From: Cyanobacteria bacterium SZAS LIN-3
GTDB taxonomy: Bacteria > Cyanobacteriota > Vampirovibrionia > Obscuribacterales > Obscuribacteraceae
Reading direction: 5' to 3'
DNA: 64,000 bases
Assembly: GCA_018266215.1 (NCBI GenBank)
Contig: JAFEAV010000010.1
Coordinates: forward strand, 1-64,000
This document shows, piece after piece, positions 8,322 to 16,555 of the stretch (positions are counted from its first letter, which is position 1; every line of letters begins with the position of its first letter). Under the pieces are notes generated by a model. It was not told the origin of the DNA, did no database searches, and saw only the letters and a list, made by a program, of their open reading frames with translations. The translations under genes and the position numbers were made by a program.

Positions 8322-9767
8322 ATGAAATGGGAGCCTGTGATAGGCCTTGAGGTGCACGCGCAGCTCAAGACCCAGACCAAGATCTTCTGCGGTTGCCCGA
8401 CTGAATTTGGCCGCGAAGCCAATGAGCAGGTCTGCCCCGTCTGCCTGGGTATGCCCGGCGTACTGCCCGTTTTGAACAGACAGGCTGTGCTCTTCGCCAT
8501 CCGCACCGGCCTGGCTCTCAACAGTCATATCGCCGAAGTCTGTCGCTTCGATCGCAAAAACTATTTCTATCCCGATCTGCCCAAGGGCTATCAAATAAGC
8601 CAGTTTGACAAGCCCATCTGCGTGGGCGGCCGGGTCAAGGTGGGCGAAAAAACCGTTCGCCTGCAGCGAGCACACCTGGAAGAAGACGCCGGCAAGCTGG
8701 TCCACGCGGGCGCAACCGGCCTGCACGGCTCCGAATATTCTCTGGTCGACTTCAACCGTTCGGGCATGCCGCTTCTGGAAATCGTAAGCGAACCGGACAT
8801 CTCCAGTCCGGAAGAAGCGCGCCTCTACCTCACCGAGCTGCGCAATATCCTGCGCTATATCGAAGTCTGCGACGGCAATCTGGAAGAAGGCAGCTTCCGC
8901 TGCGACGCCAATGTCTCATTGCGACCGGTGGGTGAAACCACCCTCGGCACCCGCGCCGAGATCAAAAACATGAACAGTTTCAAGGCAGTGGAAAAGGCCA
9001 TCCAGTCAGAGATTGAACGGCAAGCGGCGGTGCTCGATGCCGGACAGAAAGTAAAACAAGAGACCCGTCTCTGGAATGAGAACGACGGCAAAACGCATCC
9101 CATGCGCTCCAAGGAAGAGTCGCACGACTACCGCTATTTCCCTGATCCGGATCTGATGCCGGTGTCGATCAGCAGAGATTGGGTGGAAGAAGTAGCCAAG
9201 ACAATGCCCGAGCTGCCCGAGCAAAGACGCGAGCGCTACCGCAGTGAGCACGGCCTTTCCCAGGATGACGCCGTGGTCATAGCCGAGGCCAAAGACATGG
9301 CCGACCTCTTCGATGCCGTACTCAAACTCGGCACTCCGGCAAAAGCAGCGGCCAATTATCTGATTGGTCCGACCAATTATTACCTCAACGAAAATAAGTT
9401 GGACCTGGCGCAGACCAAGCTGCAGGCGCATAACATCAAGGATCTCTGCCAGGCCGTCGAAAGCGGCAAGCTGGGATCGACCAAGGCCAAAGAAGTTTTG
9501 GTGGAATTGCTCGCCAATGGCGGCGAGGTTGCGGCCATCATCGAAAGCAAAGGCCTGGCGCAGGTTTCAGACGAGAGCGCGATCAAGGCCATGGTTCAGA
9601 CAGTACTCGATAACAATCAATCCCAGCTCAATGATTACAAAGCTGGTAAGGTGAAACTGCGACAGTTTTTCCTGGGAGAGGTAATGAAAGCGGCCAGGGG
9701 TAAAGCCAATCCCCAGGTGATAAACAAGCTCCTGGATGAGCTTCTGCCTCCGGTCAGCGCCGAGTAA
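8322..9767 (+). CDS. gatB: Aspartyl/glutamyl-tRNA amidotransferase subunit B
   Basis: A 481-residue protein, the usual GatB length, opening with the hallmark WEPVIGLEVHAQLKTQTKIFC followed by CGCPT...CPVCLGMPG. Further GatB motifs are FDRKNYFYPDLPKGYQISQ, DFNRSGMPLLEIVSEPD and RCDANVS. The C-terminal ~150 residues form the GatB/YqeY helical tail that contacts tRNA. It amidates mischarged Glu-tRNA(Gln) (and possibly Asp-tRNA(Asn)) together with GatA/GatC, which are not in this window. It lies 34 nt after mlaD, so read-through from the mla operon is possible. Confidence 0.96.
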   Translation: MKWEPVIGLEVHAQLKTQTKIFCGCPTEFGREANEQVCPVCLGMPGVLPVLNRQAVLFAIRTGLALNSHIAEVCRFDRKNYFYPDLPKGYQISQFDKPICVGGRVKVGEKTVRLQRAHLEEDAGKLVHAGATGLHGSEYSLVDFNRSGMPLLEIVSEPDISSPEEARLYLTELRNILRYIEVCDGNLEEGSFRCDANVSLRPVGETTLGTRAEIKNMNSFKAVEKAIQSEIERQAAVLDAGQKVKQETRLWNENDGKTHPMRSKEESHDYRYFPDPDLMPVSISRDWVEEVAKTMPELPEQRRERYRSEHGLSQDDAVVIAEAKDMADLFDAVLKLGTPAKAAANYLIGPTNYYLNENKLDLAQTKLQAHNIKDLCQAVESGKLGSTKAKEVLVELLANGGEVAAIIESKGLAQVSDESAIKAMVQTVLDNNQSQLNDYKAGKVKLRQFFLGEVMKAARGKANPQVINKLLDELLPPVSAE

Positions 9768-9884
9768 CCTCAACGCAGGCGCATCATTATATGTAGAGCG
9801 CCCGGGTGACAGCGGCACATAGAGCTGATAATTGAGAAATACATTTATGTGGTATGAATATTCTGGCTTTCCCGGGGAGTTTGC

Positions 9885-10574
9885 ATGCGCTTTCCACATT
9901 TAGCGACAGTGGCCTGCTGTCTCACTTTCTCAACCGCCGCCCTGGGTTACAACTTCAAGGGTTATTACGTGCCGCAGGTGCTGATCTCACCGATGAAGGA
10001 CAACGTCGTCTACACGCCGGTTGGTCTTGGCATCGTCACCTCCCGTGGTGGTTTCCGCGTGCATCCAGTCACCGGCCACGGTGACTTCCACAACGGTGTC
10101 GATCTGGCCGCCAATCTCAACGACCGTGTTTACTGCCTGCTGGATGGTGTCGTCACTAGAGTGGGCGCGCGCGGCAACCTGGGTAATGCCGTCGAGGTCT
10201 ATCACCCATATCCCAATGTGCGCACGATTGTAGGGCATTTAAACGCCATGGCCGTGCTGCCCGGCATGCCCGTGACCCGCGGGCGGGTGATCGGCTACGC
10301 CGGTTCCACCGGACGCTCAACCGGTGTGCATGTGCACTATACGGTGATCAAAGAAGACACCAACGAGTACATCGAGCCTTACCTTTTTATACGAACCGTG
10401 CCCACCTATGTCATGCAGATGCACTCCCATATCGCCAGGATGGCCTACGAAGCCAACCTGCGACGGGTGCCCAAATTAACCACGAAGCTGATCGACACCG
10501 ACACCAATGAAGTGGCGGAAGATAAGGACGAGAAAAAAGGCAAGCCGACGCAGACCCCCAGTCTCGAGCCCTAG
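9885..10574 (+). CDS. Secreted M23-family (LytM-like) peptidase
   Basis: A 229-residue protein with a short signal peptide (about 1-21) and a single M23 fold. Metal ligands are visible as HNGVD (H69, D73) and HVH (H149, H151), with a further catalytic-type His at 118 (GHLN). Family members cleave peptidoglycan cross-links or, when degenerate, activate amidases; here all expected residues appear present. The C-terminal ~30 residues are acidic/Lys-rich and disordered. The start ATG has a GGGGAG ribosome site 5-6 nt upstream. Confidence 0.88.
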   Translation: MRFPHLATVACCLTFSTAALGYNFKGYYVPQVLISPMKDNVVYTPVGLGIVTSRGGFRVHPVTGHGDFHNGVDLAANLNDRVYCLLDGVVTRVGARGNLGNAVEVYHPYPNVRTIVGHLNAMAVLPGMPVTRGRVIGYAGSTGRSTGVHVHYTVIKEDTNEYIEPYLFIRTVPTYVMQMHSHIARMAYEANLRRVPKLTTKLIDTDTNEVAEDKDEKKGKPTQTPSLEP

Positions 10575-10589
10575 CGCAGTCTGCTCGGT

Positions 10590-11867
10590 CTAATCGATAC
10601 AGTACAGATTGCCGTCCTGGCTGCCGATACAGAGACCGCCGGTAGTCAATGCCGGCGAGCTTATGATCGCTCTTTGCGTTTTGATCTTCCATTTGATGGC
10701 GCCATTCCTGGTATCAATGGCGTAAACATTGGTATCGCAGCTGCCGCAGTAAAGCATATTGCCGGAAATGGCCGGGGATGAAGACAGGAAGGGCACCGGC
10801 GAGTTTAGCTGGGTCTTCCAGAGTATGCGTCCGCTGACGGCATCCAGACAATACATTTTAAGGTCGTCATTGCCAACAAAGATTTTCCCATTGGCCGCCG
10901 TAGCGGCAATGCTGAAAGGCTGTGTGGTTGTGACTTTCCAGCGCTGCTTGCCGGTCGTGGCATCGACGGCGTAAAAGGACTGATCCCAGCTGCCGAAATA
11001 AACAGTGTTGTTAACAATGATGGGGGAAGCGAAAATCTTGCCGCCGGTACGGAAATGCCAGAGCAGCGAGCCGTCTTTCATCGACACTGAATATAGATTG
11101 CAATTGTGGCAGGAAAAAATGACCTGATTATTGCCGACGCAGGGTGAGGCGGTAATGCGGATCACATCTTTGGGATCGTTGGAAGGCACGGTATAGCGCC
11201 ATTTCTGCTCTCCGGTCTTAATATCGAGGGCGTAGAGGCTGCCGTCCCATCCACCGACGTAAGCCACACCTTCATATATTGCCGGCGAAGATGAAACGCG
11301 ATCCGTAGTCTCATGGCTCCAAATCTGCTTTCCGTTGCGAGCGTCCAGGCCATAGATCTTTTTGTCTTCGCAACCGATAACAACAATGCCGTCGCTGATC
11401 GCCGGAGAAGATTTAACCTTATCACCCAGCTTAGAGCGCCAAACCATGCGGCCGCTCGCTTCCTCAACGGCGTACACATTACCGTCATCCGAGCCTACGT
11501 ATATAACTCCTTTATATATCGCCGGGGAAGAATCGATCGGCCCCTCCGCTGGAAACGTCCATTTCACCTTGCCTTTAGCGATCATGGCCGGATCGAGATT
11601 AGCGTTGCCGGTATGACACGGATTTTGCAAAAACATTTGCCAGCTACCGTGGTAACGCGAAACGATGGCACTGGTGTTGGTGGTCGCATCGGCCACAGGT
11701 TCAGGCTTTACGCCAGTCGCGGCGGGCTTGGTGGGAACCGTCGCCGGCTCATTTGCCCAGACAATTTTTGCGCTGCCGGATAGAAATAAAGTCGACGAAG
11801 CGACGAGAGTCAAAAAAGACCTTCTCGCAAAATTGGCTTGCCTGGTGGGTTTGAGCCTGGTTGTCAT
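10590..11867 (-). CDS. Exported PQQ-like beta-propeller protein
   Basis: A 425-residue protein with a Tat-like signal (ARRSFLTLVA at about 14-23, predicted cleavage after WA at about 38) followed by repeated propeller blades of the type SSPAI-x-GVVYVGS-D-x-YAVDA-x-TGK-x-W. About seven to eight blades are visible, as in outer-membrane-protein assembly factor BamB and PQQ-repeat proteins. There is no enzymatic residue set of a quinoprotein dehydrogenase, so a structural or binding role in the periplasm is more likely. The ATG at 11867 is chosen because AGAGGT lies 7-8 nt upstream; a longer frame to 11933 has no such site. Confidence 0.85.
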   Translation of the reverse strand: MTTRLKPTRQANFARRSFLTLVASSTLFLSGSAKIVWANEPATVPTKPAATGVKPEPVADATTNTSAIVSRYHGSWQMFLQNPCHTGNANLDPAMIAKGKVKWTFPAEGPIDSSPAIYKGVIYVGSDDGNVYAVEEASGRMVWRSKLGDKVKSSPAISDGIVVIGCEDKKIYGLDARNGKQIWSHETTDRVSSSPAIYEGVAYVGGWDGSLYALDIKTGEQKWRYTVPSNDPKDVIRITASPCVGNNQVIFSCHNCNLYSVSMKDGSLLWHFRTGGKIFASPIIVNNTVYFGSWDQSFYAVDATTGKQRWKVTTTQPFSIAATAANGKIFVGNDDLKMYCLDAVSGRILWKTQLNSPVPFLSSSPAISGNMLYCGSCDTNVYAIDTRNGAIKWKIKTQRAIISSPALTTGGLCIGSQDGNLYCID

Positions 11868-12240
11868 GAAGCATACCTCTGAGAATATATCCATAGTGTA
11901 TCCGCCAACCAAATTGTTAGTTGTGAAAAGCACTAACCATCTTACTTACGGCAGACTTCAATTATAGGCCGAGTTGGGCCACCTGCTTGCAAAATTGATG
12001 TCCGGCGCGTTTCATTTATTGGCCATTTAATCCGACTTCGGTAACACGCAGAACATCAAACGTTCCGCTGGTTGGCGCTCCTGGGCTATCGATACAACAT
12101 TGAAGGTGTCTATATTTCAGATACACATCAAAAAAAAAAGTTCAAAATTTCCAGGCAGAATCACTTGTCTAATGTATTGCATGGTGTTATCATCCCTGCT
12201 TGTGGGTTGGGATGAGCATTTCCAACAAGGAGAAAACAGA
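11868..12240. other. Divergent intergenic region upstream of the HU gene
   Basis: This 373-base region separates the minus-strand propeller gene from the plus-strand HU-like gene. It contains an A-run (about 12129-12139), the probable HU promoter and the HU ribosome site. An open frame runs into the HU gene from 12100, but it lacks an RBS and I consider it non-coding. Confidence 0.5.
12165..12192 (+). promoter_or_regulatory. Putative sigma-70 promoter of the HU gene
   Basis: TTGTCT (12165-12170) and TTATCA (12187-12192), spaced by 16 nt, lie about 50 nt upstream of the HU start and downstream of an A-tract that could act as an UP element. The match to the -10 consensus is only partial. Confidence 0.35.
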
Positions 12241-12651
12241 ATGAACCGAGCTGAGCTCGTCGAAAATGTGGCCAAAGCGACAGGCCAAGCCAAATCTGAA
12301 GTGACACGTACACTCTCAGCTTTTATTCACACCGTTACTGGCGCTCTCGCCAAAGGTGACAAAGTTACTCTCGTAGGCTTTGGTACTTTTGAGCGTCGTA
12401 TGCGCAAAGCCCGCACGGGCCGTAACCCCAGAACACTTGCTCCGCTCAAAATTGCGGCTGCACGCGTTCCCGCTTTCCGCGCTGGTAAAGAACTGAAGGA
12501 CATCGTAAATGGTCGCGCTAAGCAACCTACCCTCGTCCTCGCCAAACCGAAAGCTGCTGCTAAGCCAGCCAAAAAAGCTGCTGCTAAGCCCGCCAAGAAA
12601 GCTGCTGCAAAGCCTGCTAAGAAAACCGCCAAAAAAGGCAAAAAACGGTAA
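12241..12651 (+). CDS. hup: HU-family DNA-binding protein with Lys/Ala/Pro tail
   Basis: A 136-residue protein. Residues 1-92 are a complete HU/IHF fold (MNRAELVENVAKA start, VGFGTF at 45-50, the DNA-intercalating arm GRNPRT at 60-65). Residues 101-136 are a basic tail with three AAAKPAKK units, like the tails of histone H1 and of some actinobacterial and chlamydial DNA-binding proteins. The tail probably adds non-specific DNA binding and compaction. The start is fixed by AAGGAG 7 nt upstream of ATG 12241. Strong terminators follow. Confidence 0.93.
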   Translation: MNRAELVENVAKATGQAKSEVTRTLSAFIHTVTGALAKGDKVTLVGFGTFERRMRKARTGRNPRTLAPLKIAAARVPAFRAGKELKDIVNGRAKQPTLVLAKPKAAAKPAKKAAAKPAKKAAAKPAKKTAKKGKKR

Positions 12652-12666
12652 ACAATAACAAAAGAT

Positions 12667-12700
12667 GGCTTCCAGTCTTAGGGCTGGAAGCCGCTTTTTT
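12667..12700 (+). terminator. Rho-independent terminator of the HU gene
   Basis: A perfect 9-bp stem (GGCTTCCAG / CTGGAAGCC) with an 8-nt loop is followed by GCTTTTTT. It lies 15 nt after the HU stop codon. Confidence 0.9.
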
Positions 12701-12769
12701 CGTTCCCAACTAAACGATTAAACTGTACATGGATTAGGTAGAGTCAAAATCGTCATCCAAACCCACTTC

Positions 12770-12802
12770 ACAAGGACCGCTCTCCAGCGGTCCTTGTTTT
12801 TT
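12770..12802 (+). terminator. Second strong terminator downstream of HU
   Basis: A perfect 12-bp stem (ACAAGGACCGCT / AGCGGTCCTTGT), 4-nt loop and a six-T tract. It lies 70 nt after the first terminator with no ORF between them, so it is either a back-up terminator or the end of a short non-coding RNA. Confidence 0.88.
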
Positions 12803-13407
12803 GTCGGGATAATTACAGGCTGCCTCCACCGGTAGGGTCATTTTCAGAGCCCCTGGTGAAATTACAGGCGGTATCACGCGTCGAATTCAGTCGCGACATA
12901 AGTCAGCAAAATGCGCGACAAAATAGCGGTCAATTTTGTCGAAAAATGAGCCTTATGCAGCCGCTGAAATTCTTAGACCAAGTTCAGAAACGCCCGGCCA
13001 GCCACGTTTTACGCGAGCTCTGCTAGCCTAAACTGGCGCTCATTTTGCCCCGTTTACAAGGGACCGATAGCGCCGATGCATGCAAGGTTCGGAGCTTAAC
13101 AAATATCCACTTGATTACGTTTTTCTATTACTAACTCAAAGACCTGGTAATTGGATGTCAACAAGATCAAGTATCAAGACCTTACACCCAATCTTTCTTT
13201 AAAGGCGCATTCAAGACAAGAGCTCTTCTTCTCCATCTCTCACCTCGTTCGGGATACCTGATGGTTTTCCTGATCAGGCACAGCAGTCATTTAAGTATGT
13301 ATTGCAAGAGATCCGGAGACCAGGCAACCTCCTGTCGGGCGCCGCGCGTCTAAACCCCTATTAGCTTGTCTGCTCATGGGAGCAGGGCGAGCAGTAAAGG
13401 ATTTACT
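12803..13407. other. Long non-coding leader before the MgtC-like gene
   Basis: About 600 bases with no convincing ORF. An inverted repeat CGACAAAAT/ATTTTGTCG (12916-12924 and 12933-12941) could be an operator or hairpin. I looked for magnesium (M-box) and other riboswitch signatures known upstream of mgtC-type genes and could not recognise one. Confidence 0.4.
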
Positions 13408-14151
13408 ATGTTTGCCATGAATACCGGCAGTTCACTGCCCGACCTGTCCAGCCTTGTGCCCGATTGGCTGAACCAGTGGTTCACCGCCATCCAGGTCGCC
13501 CCGCATTTTCTCCTCACTCAGTCGTATCTGCCGCCTCTCCTGGTGGCGATGTTCCTGGGTTATTTGATCGGTTTCGAGCGCCGCCTGCGTCACAAGGTCG
13601 CCGGCGTCCGCACTCACATGGTGGTCGCTTCCGCTTCCTGCATCGTCACCATGATCGGTCTCTATGTTTTCGACGCCACCAAGATGGGCGACGCCTCGCG
13701 TCTGCCCGGCCAGATTCTCACCGGTATCACCTTCCTCGGTGCCGGCGTGATCATGAAGCGTGGCTTCAGCACCTCCGGCATTACCACGGCCGCCATGGTT
13801 CTGCTTTCCACCGCCATCGGCATCGCCTGCGGTTTCGGCTTCATTCTCATGGCCGTCACCTGCACGGTTCTGATCGTCGTGGCAGTCCATGTCACCTATT
13901 ACACCAATCCACCGGACGACACCGGCGAGCACCTGCTCCTGGTCAGCTGTCAGCTGGAGAAGTACGAAAATGTGCGCAAGCTCTTCCCGGCGCGTTCGCA
14001 CATCGACCAGTTCACCCGTGACGCCAACAACGTCGTCTCGGTGCGCATCAACGTCAAGATGAATCGTGGCGAACTGGACAAGGTCCTCTCGACCAACGTC
14101 CACAACCAGGACATCATCGCTATCAAGCTGATCGACGACCCGGCGAGCTAA
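13408..14151 (+). CDS. MgtC/SapB-family membrane protein
   Basis: A 247-residue protein with an MgtC membrane core: LGYLIGFERRLRHKVAGVRTHM, then LTGITFLGAGVIMKRGFSTSGITTAA with about five helices, and a cytoplasmic C-terminal domain (about 170-247). MgtC proteins support growth at low magnesium and modulate membrane ATPase activity; SapB-type members are poorly understood. The ATG at 13408 is preferred because AAAGGA precedes it by 6-7 nt. It is the first gene of a same-strand run with PLD, LURP-one-like, DAG kinase and acyltransferase genes. Lysine is AAG throughout. Confidence 0.88.
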   Translation: MFAMNTGSSLPDLSSLVPDWLNQWFTAIQVAPHFLLTQSYLPPLLVAMFLGYLIGFERRLRHKVAGVRTHMVVASASCIVTMIGLYVFDATKMGDASRLPGQILTGITFLGAGVIMKRGFSTSGITTAAMVLLSTAIGIACGFGFILMAVTCTVLIVVAVHVTYYTNPPDDTGEHLLLVSCQLEKYENVRKLFPARSHIDQFTRDANNVVSVRINVKMNRGELDKVLSTNVHNQDIIAIKLIDDPAS

Positions 14152-14192
14152 AAGGGCCGCCGGGAACCTCTAACCAGAAAAAGCGCGCATAT

Positions 14193-14831
14193 ATGCTAAA
14201 AACTTTGAAACAGAAGGCGATAGCTTTTCTCGTCCTCGTTGCCGTTGTCTTCGGAGGCGGCACCTACGTCGGATACAACATCCCTCACGGGGATGTCGAT
14301 CCGCAGGACTACATCGAGACCTCGTTCATGCCCTACCAGAGCGGTCTCGACGCTTACTTGAAGTTTCTGGACGGTACGCAGCATTCACTGCGCATCGCCG
14401 TCTACGCCCTGACCGAGCCCAAGATCGTCGACAAGCTGCTTGAGCTCAAGCAAGAGCGCAAGATCAACGACATCGTCCTGCTGCTCGACAAGTCGCAGAC
14501 CGTGTCTCGCTCCGGCCAGTACGAACAGGCGCTGATCAAGCGTCTGCGCGACGCCGGCATCGAGGTAGTGGTAGGCACTTCCGAGATGAAGCACAACATC
14601 ATGCACCTGAAGATGACGGTGCGTGACGGCCTCTGGGTCGAGGACGGCAGCTGGAACTACACCAAGTCCGCCAACTCGCAGGCCAACAACGTCAACATCA
14701 TCAGGTCGCCGAAGCGGGCCAAGCTCTTCCTGAGCGACTGGCAGCGCATGTACGACTTCATGAGCAAACAAGATCAGTCGCCCTGGCTCAAGACCAAGGC
14801 GGCCGATCCTGACGACAACGATCAACCCTGA
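14193..14831 (+). CDS. Membrane-anchored phospholipase-D-like (HKD) protein
   Basis: A 212-residue protein with an N-terminal signal-anchor (about 7-27) and a single PLD domain. The catalytic HxKx4D motif is H138, K140, D145, followed by G152-S153 and N155, exactly the HKD-GSxxN arrangement of the Nuc/PLD family. Single-motif members work as dimers and cleave phosphodiester bonds in DNA or phospholipids. The position beside DAG kinase and PlsC genes favours lipid, but a nuclease role cannot be excluded. It lies 41 nt downstream of the MgtC-like gene. Confidence 0.85.
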   Translation: MLKTLKQKAIAFLVLVAVVFGGGTYVGYNIPHGDVDPQDYIETSFMPYQSGLDAYLKFLDGTQHSLRIAVYALTEPKIVDKLLELKQERKINDIVLLLDKSQTVSRSGQYEQALIKRLRDAGIEVVVGTSEMKHNIMHLKMTVRDGLWVEDGSWNYTKSANSQANNVNIIRSPKRAKLFLSDWQRMYDFMSKQDQSPWLKTKAADPDDNDQP

Positions 14832-14846
14832 GACAAGGAGGCTCTA

Positions 14847-15545
14847 ATGCAGCGAAACGGAAATAGCTTTTACAAGATTGTCGGCGGCGCCCTCGTCGTC
14901 ATCCTCGCTCTCGGCCTCGTCCTCGGCCTGCACGGCTGCTCGGACAATACCGACAATGCGCCCGCACGCACCCTGCCGCGCAGTTTCACCGTGGACGAGC
15001 GCGTCTTCTTCAAGTGGGGCGAGACCTTCGACGTCGACGACGGCAGCACCAAGTACGGCACCGTGCACGAGCAGCTGGTCTCCTGGACCCCGACCTTCTA
15101 CTACCGGGACAACACAGGTGCGCTGGCGGCAACCGCTTCGGTGGCCATCCTCAGCTGGGGCACGCAGATCGATGTCGTCGACGGCCAGGGCAAGAAGCTC
15201 GGCACGATCAAGGAGGAGGTCTTCTCGTCCTTCCTCAAAACCTGGACCACCTACAAGATTCTGGACGCCGACGGCAAGGAGGTCGCCACCTCGCAGAAGT
15301 CGGAGTGGTTCGCCACCAATTTCGAGCTGACGGCCAACGACGGACACGTCGTGGCCGAAGTGCACCGCGGCATGTGGAACTGGACCGGCGACACCTGGTA
15401 CGTGACGATCAAGGACTCGGTCACCGTCGATCCCCGCATCGAGCTGATGATCGCCGCCTTCAAGACCCACGCCGACAACGAGAAGAAGGCCAAGGACTCG
15501 AAGAAGAGCGACGACAAGAAGTCCTCGGGCGGCGCCAAGAAGTAA
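14847..15545 (+). CDS. LURP-one/YxjI-like beta-barrel protein, membrane-anchored
   Basis: A 232-residue protein with an N-terminal hydrophobic segment ending in LHGC (C31), which may be a loose lipobox, followed by a LURP-one/Tubby-C-like pattern of alternating strands (FFKWGETFDVDD, YYRDNTGALAATAS, YKILDADGKEVAT). This fold is found in YxjI proteins and in phospholipid scramblases and tubby proteins, which bind phosphoinositides or membranes. The C-terminal ~25 residues are Lys/Asp/Ser-rich and disordered. A strong RBS (AAGGAGG) precedes the ATG. The 15-nt gap after the PLD gene indicates an operon. Confidence 0.65.
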   Translation: MQRNGNSFYKIVGGALVVILALGLVLGLHGCSDNTDNAPARTLPRSFTVDERVFFKWGETFDVDDGSTKYGTVHEQLVSWTPTFYYRDNTGALAATASVAILSWGTQIDVVDGQGKKLGTIKEEVFSSFLKTWTTYKILDADGKEVATSQKSEWFATNFELTANDGHVVAEVHRGMWNWTGDTWYVTIKDSVTVDPRIELMIAAFKTHADNEKKAKDSKKSDDKKSSGGAKK

Positions 15546-15576
15546 CCCAGCTCATGTTTTCGCAACCAAACCCCCA

Positions 15577-16509
15577 GTGAGAGGTATCGTGAAGTTTGCC
15601 AACAAACGCATCGCCGTGATCTTCAATCCCAAGGGCGGCTCAGCCAAAGGCGGTCTCATCGACCAGCTCAAGGCTGAGTTGCTTGCCCTTGGGGTAACCC
15701 TCGTCCAATACACAACCACACCGGCTCCCGGCTCGGCGCGCGAACTCGCCACCCGGGCAGCCGCCGATGGCGCCGACCTCGTAGTCGCCTGCGGCGGTGA
15801 CGGTACCGTCTGCCAGGTGGCCGAAGGCCTGATGGAGACTGGCGTACCCATGGCCGTACTGCCGGGTGGCACGGGCAACCTCTTCGCCCGCGCCTTCAAC
15901 GCACCACCGGATGTGCCCCAATTTGTCCAGCGCATCGTCGCCGGACAGCCCCAGCCGCTGGACATGACCCTGCTCACCTACCGTGACCTGGAAGGCCGGC
16001 AGCATGAGCAGCTCTATCTGGTGGCCATGGGCCTGGGCAACATCTCGGACGCCATCTCCTTCGCCAGCCCCGAAATGAAGCGTCGTTTCGGCAAGCTCGT
16101 CTATGTCGTGCGCGTGCTCAAGGCCTGCTTCAGCCCGGGGCCGGTCAAGTACAAGCTCAGCGCCGACAACGGCGCCTATGTCGTCGACACCGAAGCGTCG
16201 GCGATGTTCGCTCTCAACGCCGTGCCGCCTTCGATGGCCACGCTCAGTCGCGGCTGCAATGCCAGCGACGGGCTCGTCGATCTCGTGGCCGTGCGCGCTA
16301 CCGGCTTCTTCGGCCTGCTCAGATTCTCTCTGCGCATGGCCTCCGGTCGTCCCGACCTTTCGCCCCACTACCTGCGTATGCGCGCCCGATCGGTGCGCAT
16401 CGAAACCAATCGTCCGGTCTGCCCGAACATCGACGGCGACCCCGGACACAAGACGCAGTCGATGGAAATCTGCACCCTGCCCCAAGCGGTCAAGGTAATC
16501 GTCAGCTAA
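15577..16509 (+). CDS. Diacylglycerol kinase / lipid kinase family protein
   Basis: A 310-residue DagK-catalytic-domain protein. NPKGG (17-21), the nucleotide-binding GGDGT (73-77) and PGGTGN (96-101) are all present, and overall length matches the YegS/DgkB family (about 300). It should phosphorylate diacylglycerol or a related lipid on the cytoplasmic face, giving phosphatidate. The frame opens at GTG 15577; GTG 15589, just after AGAGG, is an alternative start. The next gene is an acyltransferase, consistent with phosphatidate turnover. Confidence 0.88.
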   Translation: MRGIVKFANKRIAVIFNPKGGSAKGGLIDQLKAELLALGVTLVQYTTTPAPGSARELATRAAADGADLVVACGGDGTVCQVAEGLMETGVPMAVLPGGTGNLFARAFNAPPDVPQFVQRIVAGQPQPLDMTLLTYRDLEGRQHEQLYLVAMGLGNISDAISFASPEMKRRFGKLVYVVRVLKACFSPGPVKYKLSADNGAYVVDTEASAMFALNAVPPSMATLSRGCNASDGLVDLVAVRATGFFGLLRFSLRMASGRPDLSPHYLRMRARSVRIETNRPVCPNIDGDPGHKTQSMEICTLPQAVKVIVS

Positions 16510-16555
16510 GGCGACTTAGCTCAACCGAAATTCTAACCTCTTCAAAGGGAACCAA

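Noticed and set aside
12100..12240. N-terminal extension of the HU gene
   Set aside because: The frame is open, but AAGGAG sits exactly before ATG 12241 and the product from there is a canonical HU; the extension contains a promoter-like region.
12803..13407. Riboswitch (M-box or SAM type) before the MgtC-like gene
   Set aside because: I compared the leader with conserved cores I know and found no match; listed only as an unexplained leader.
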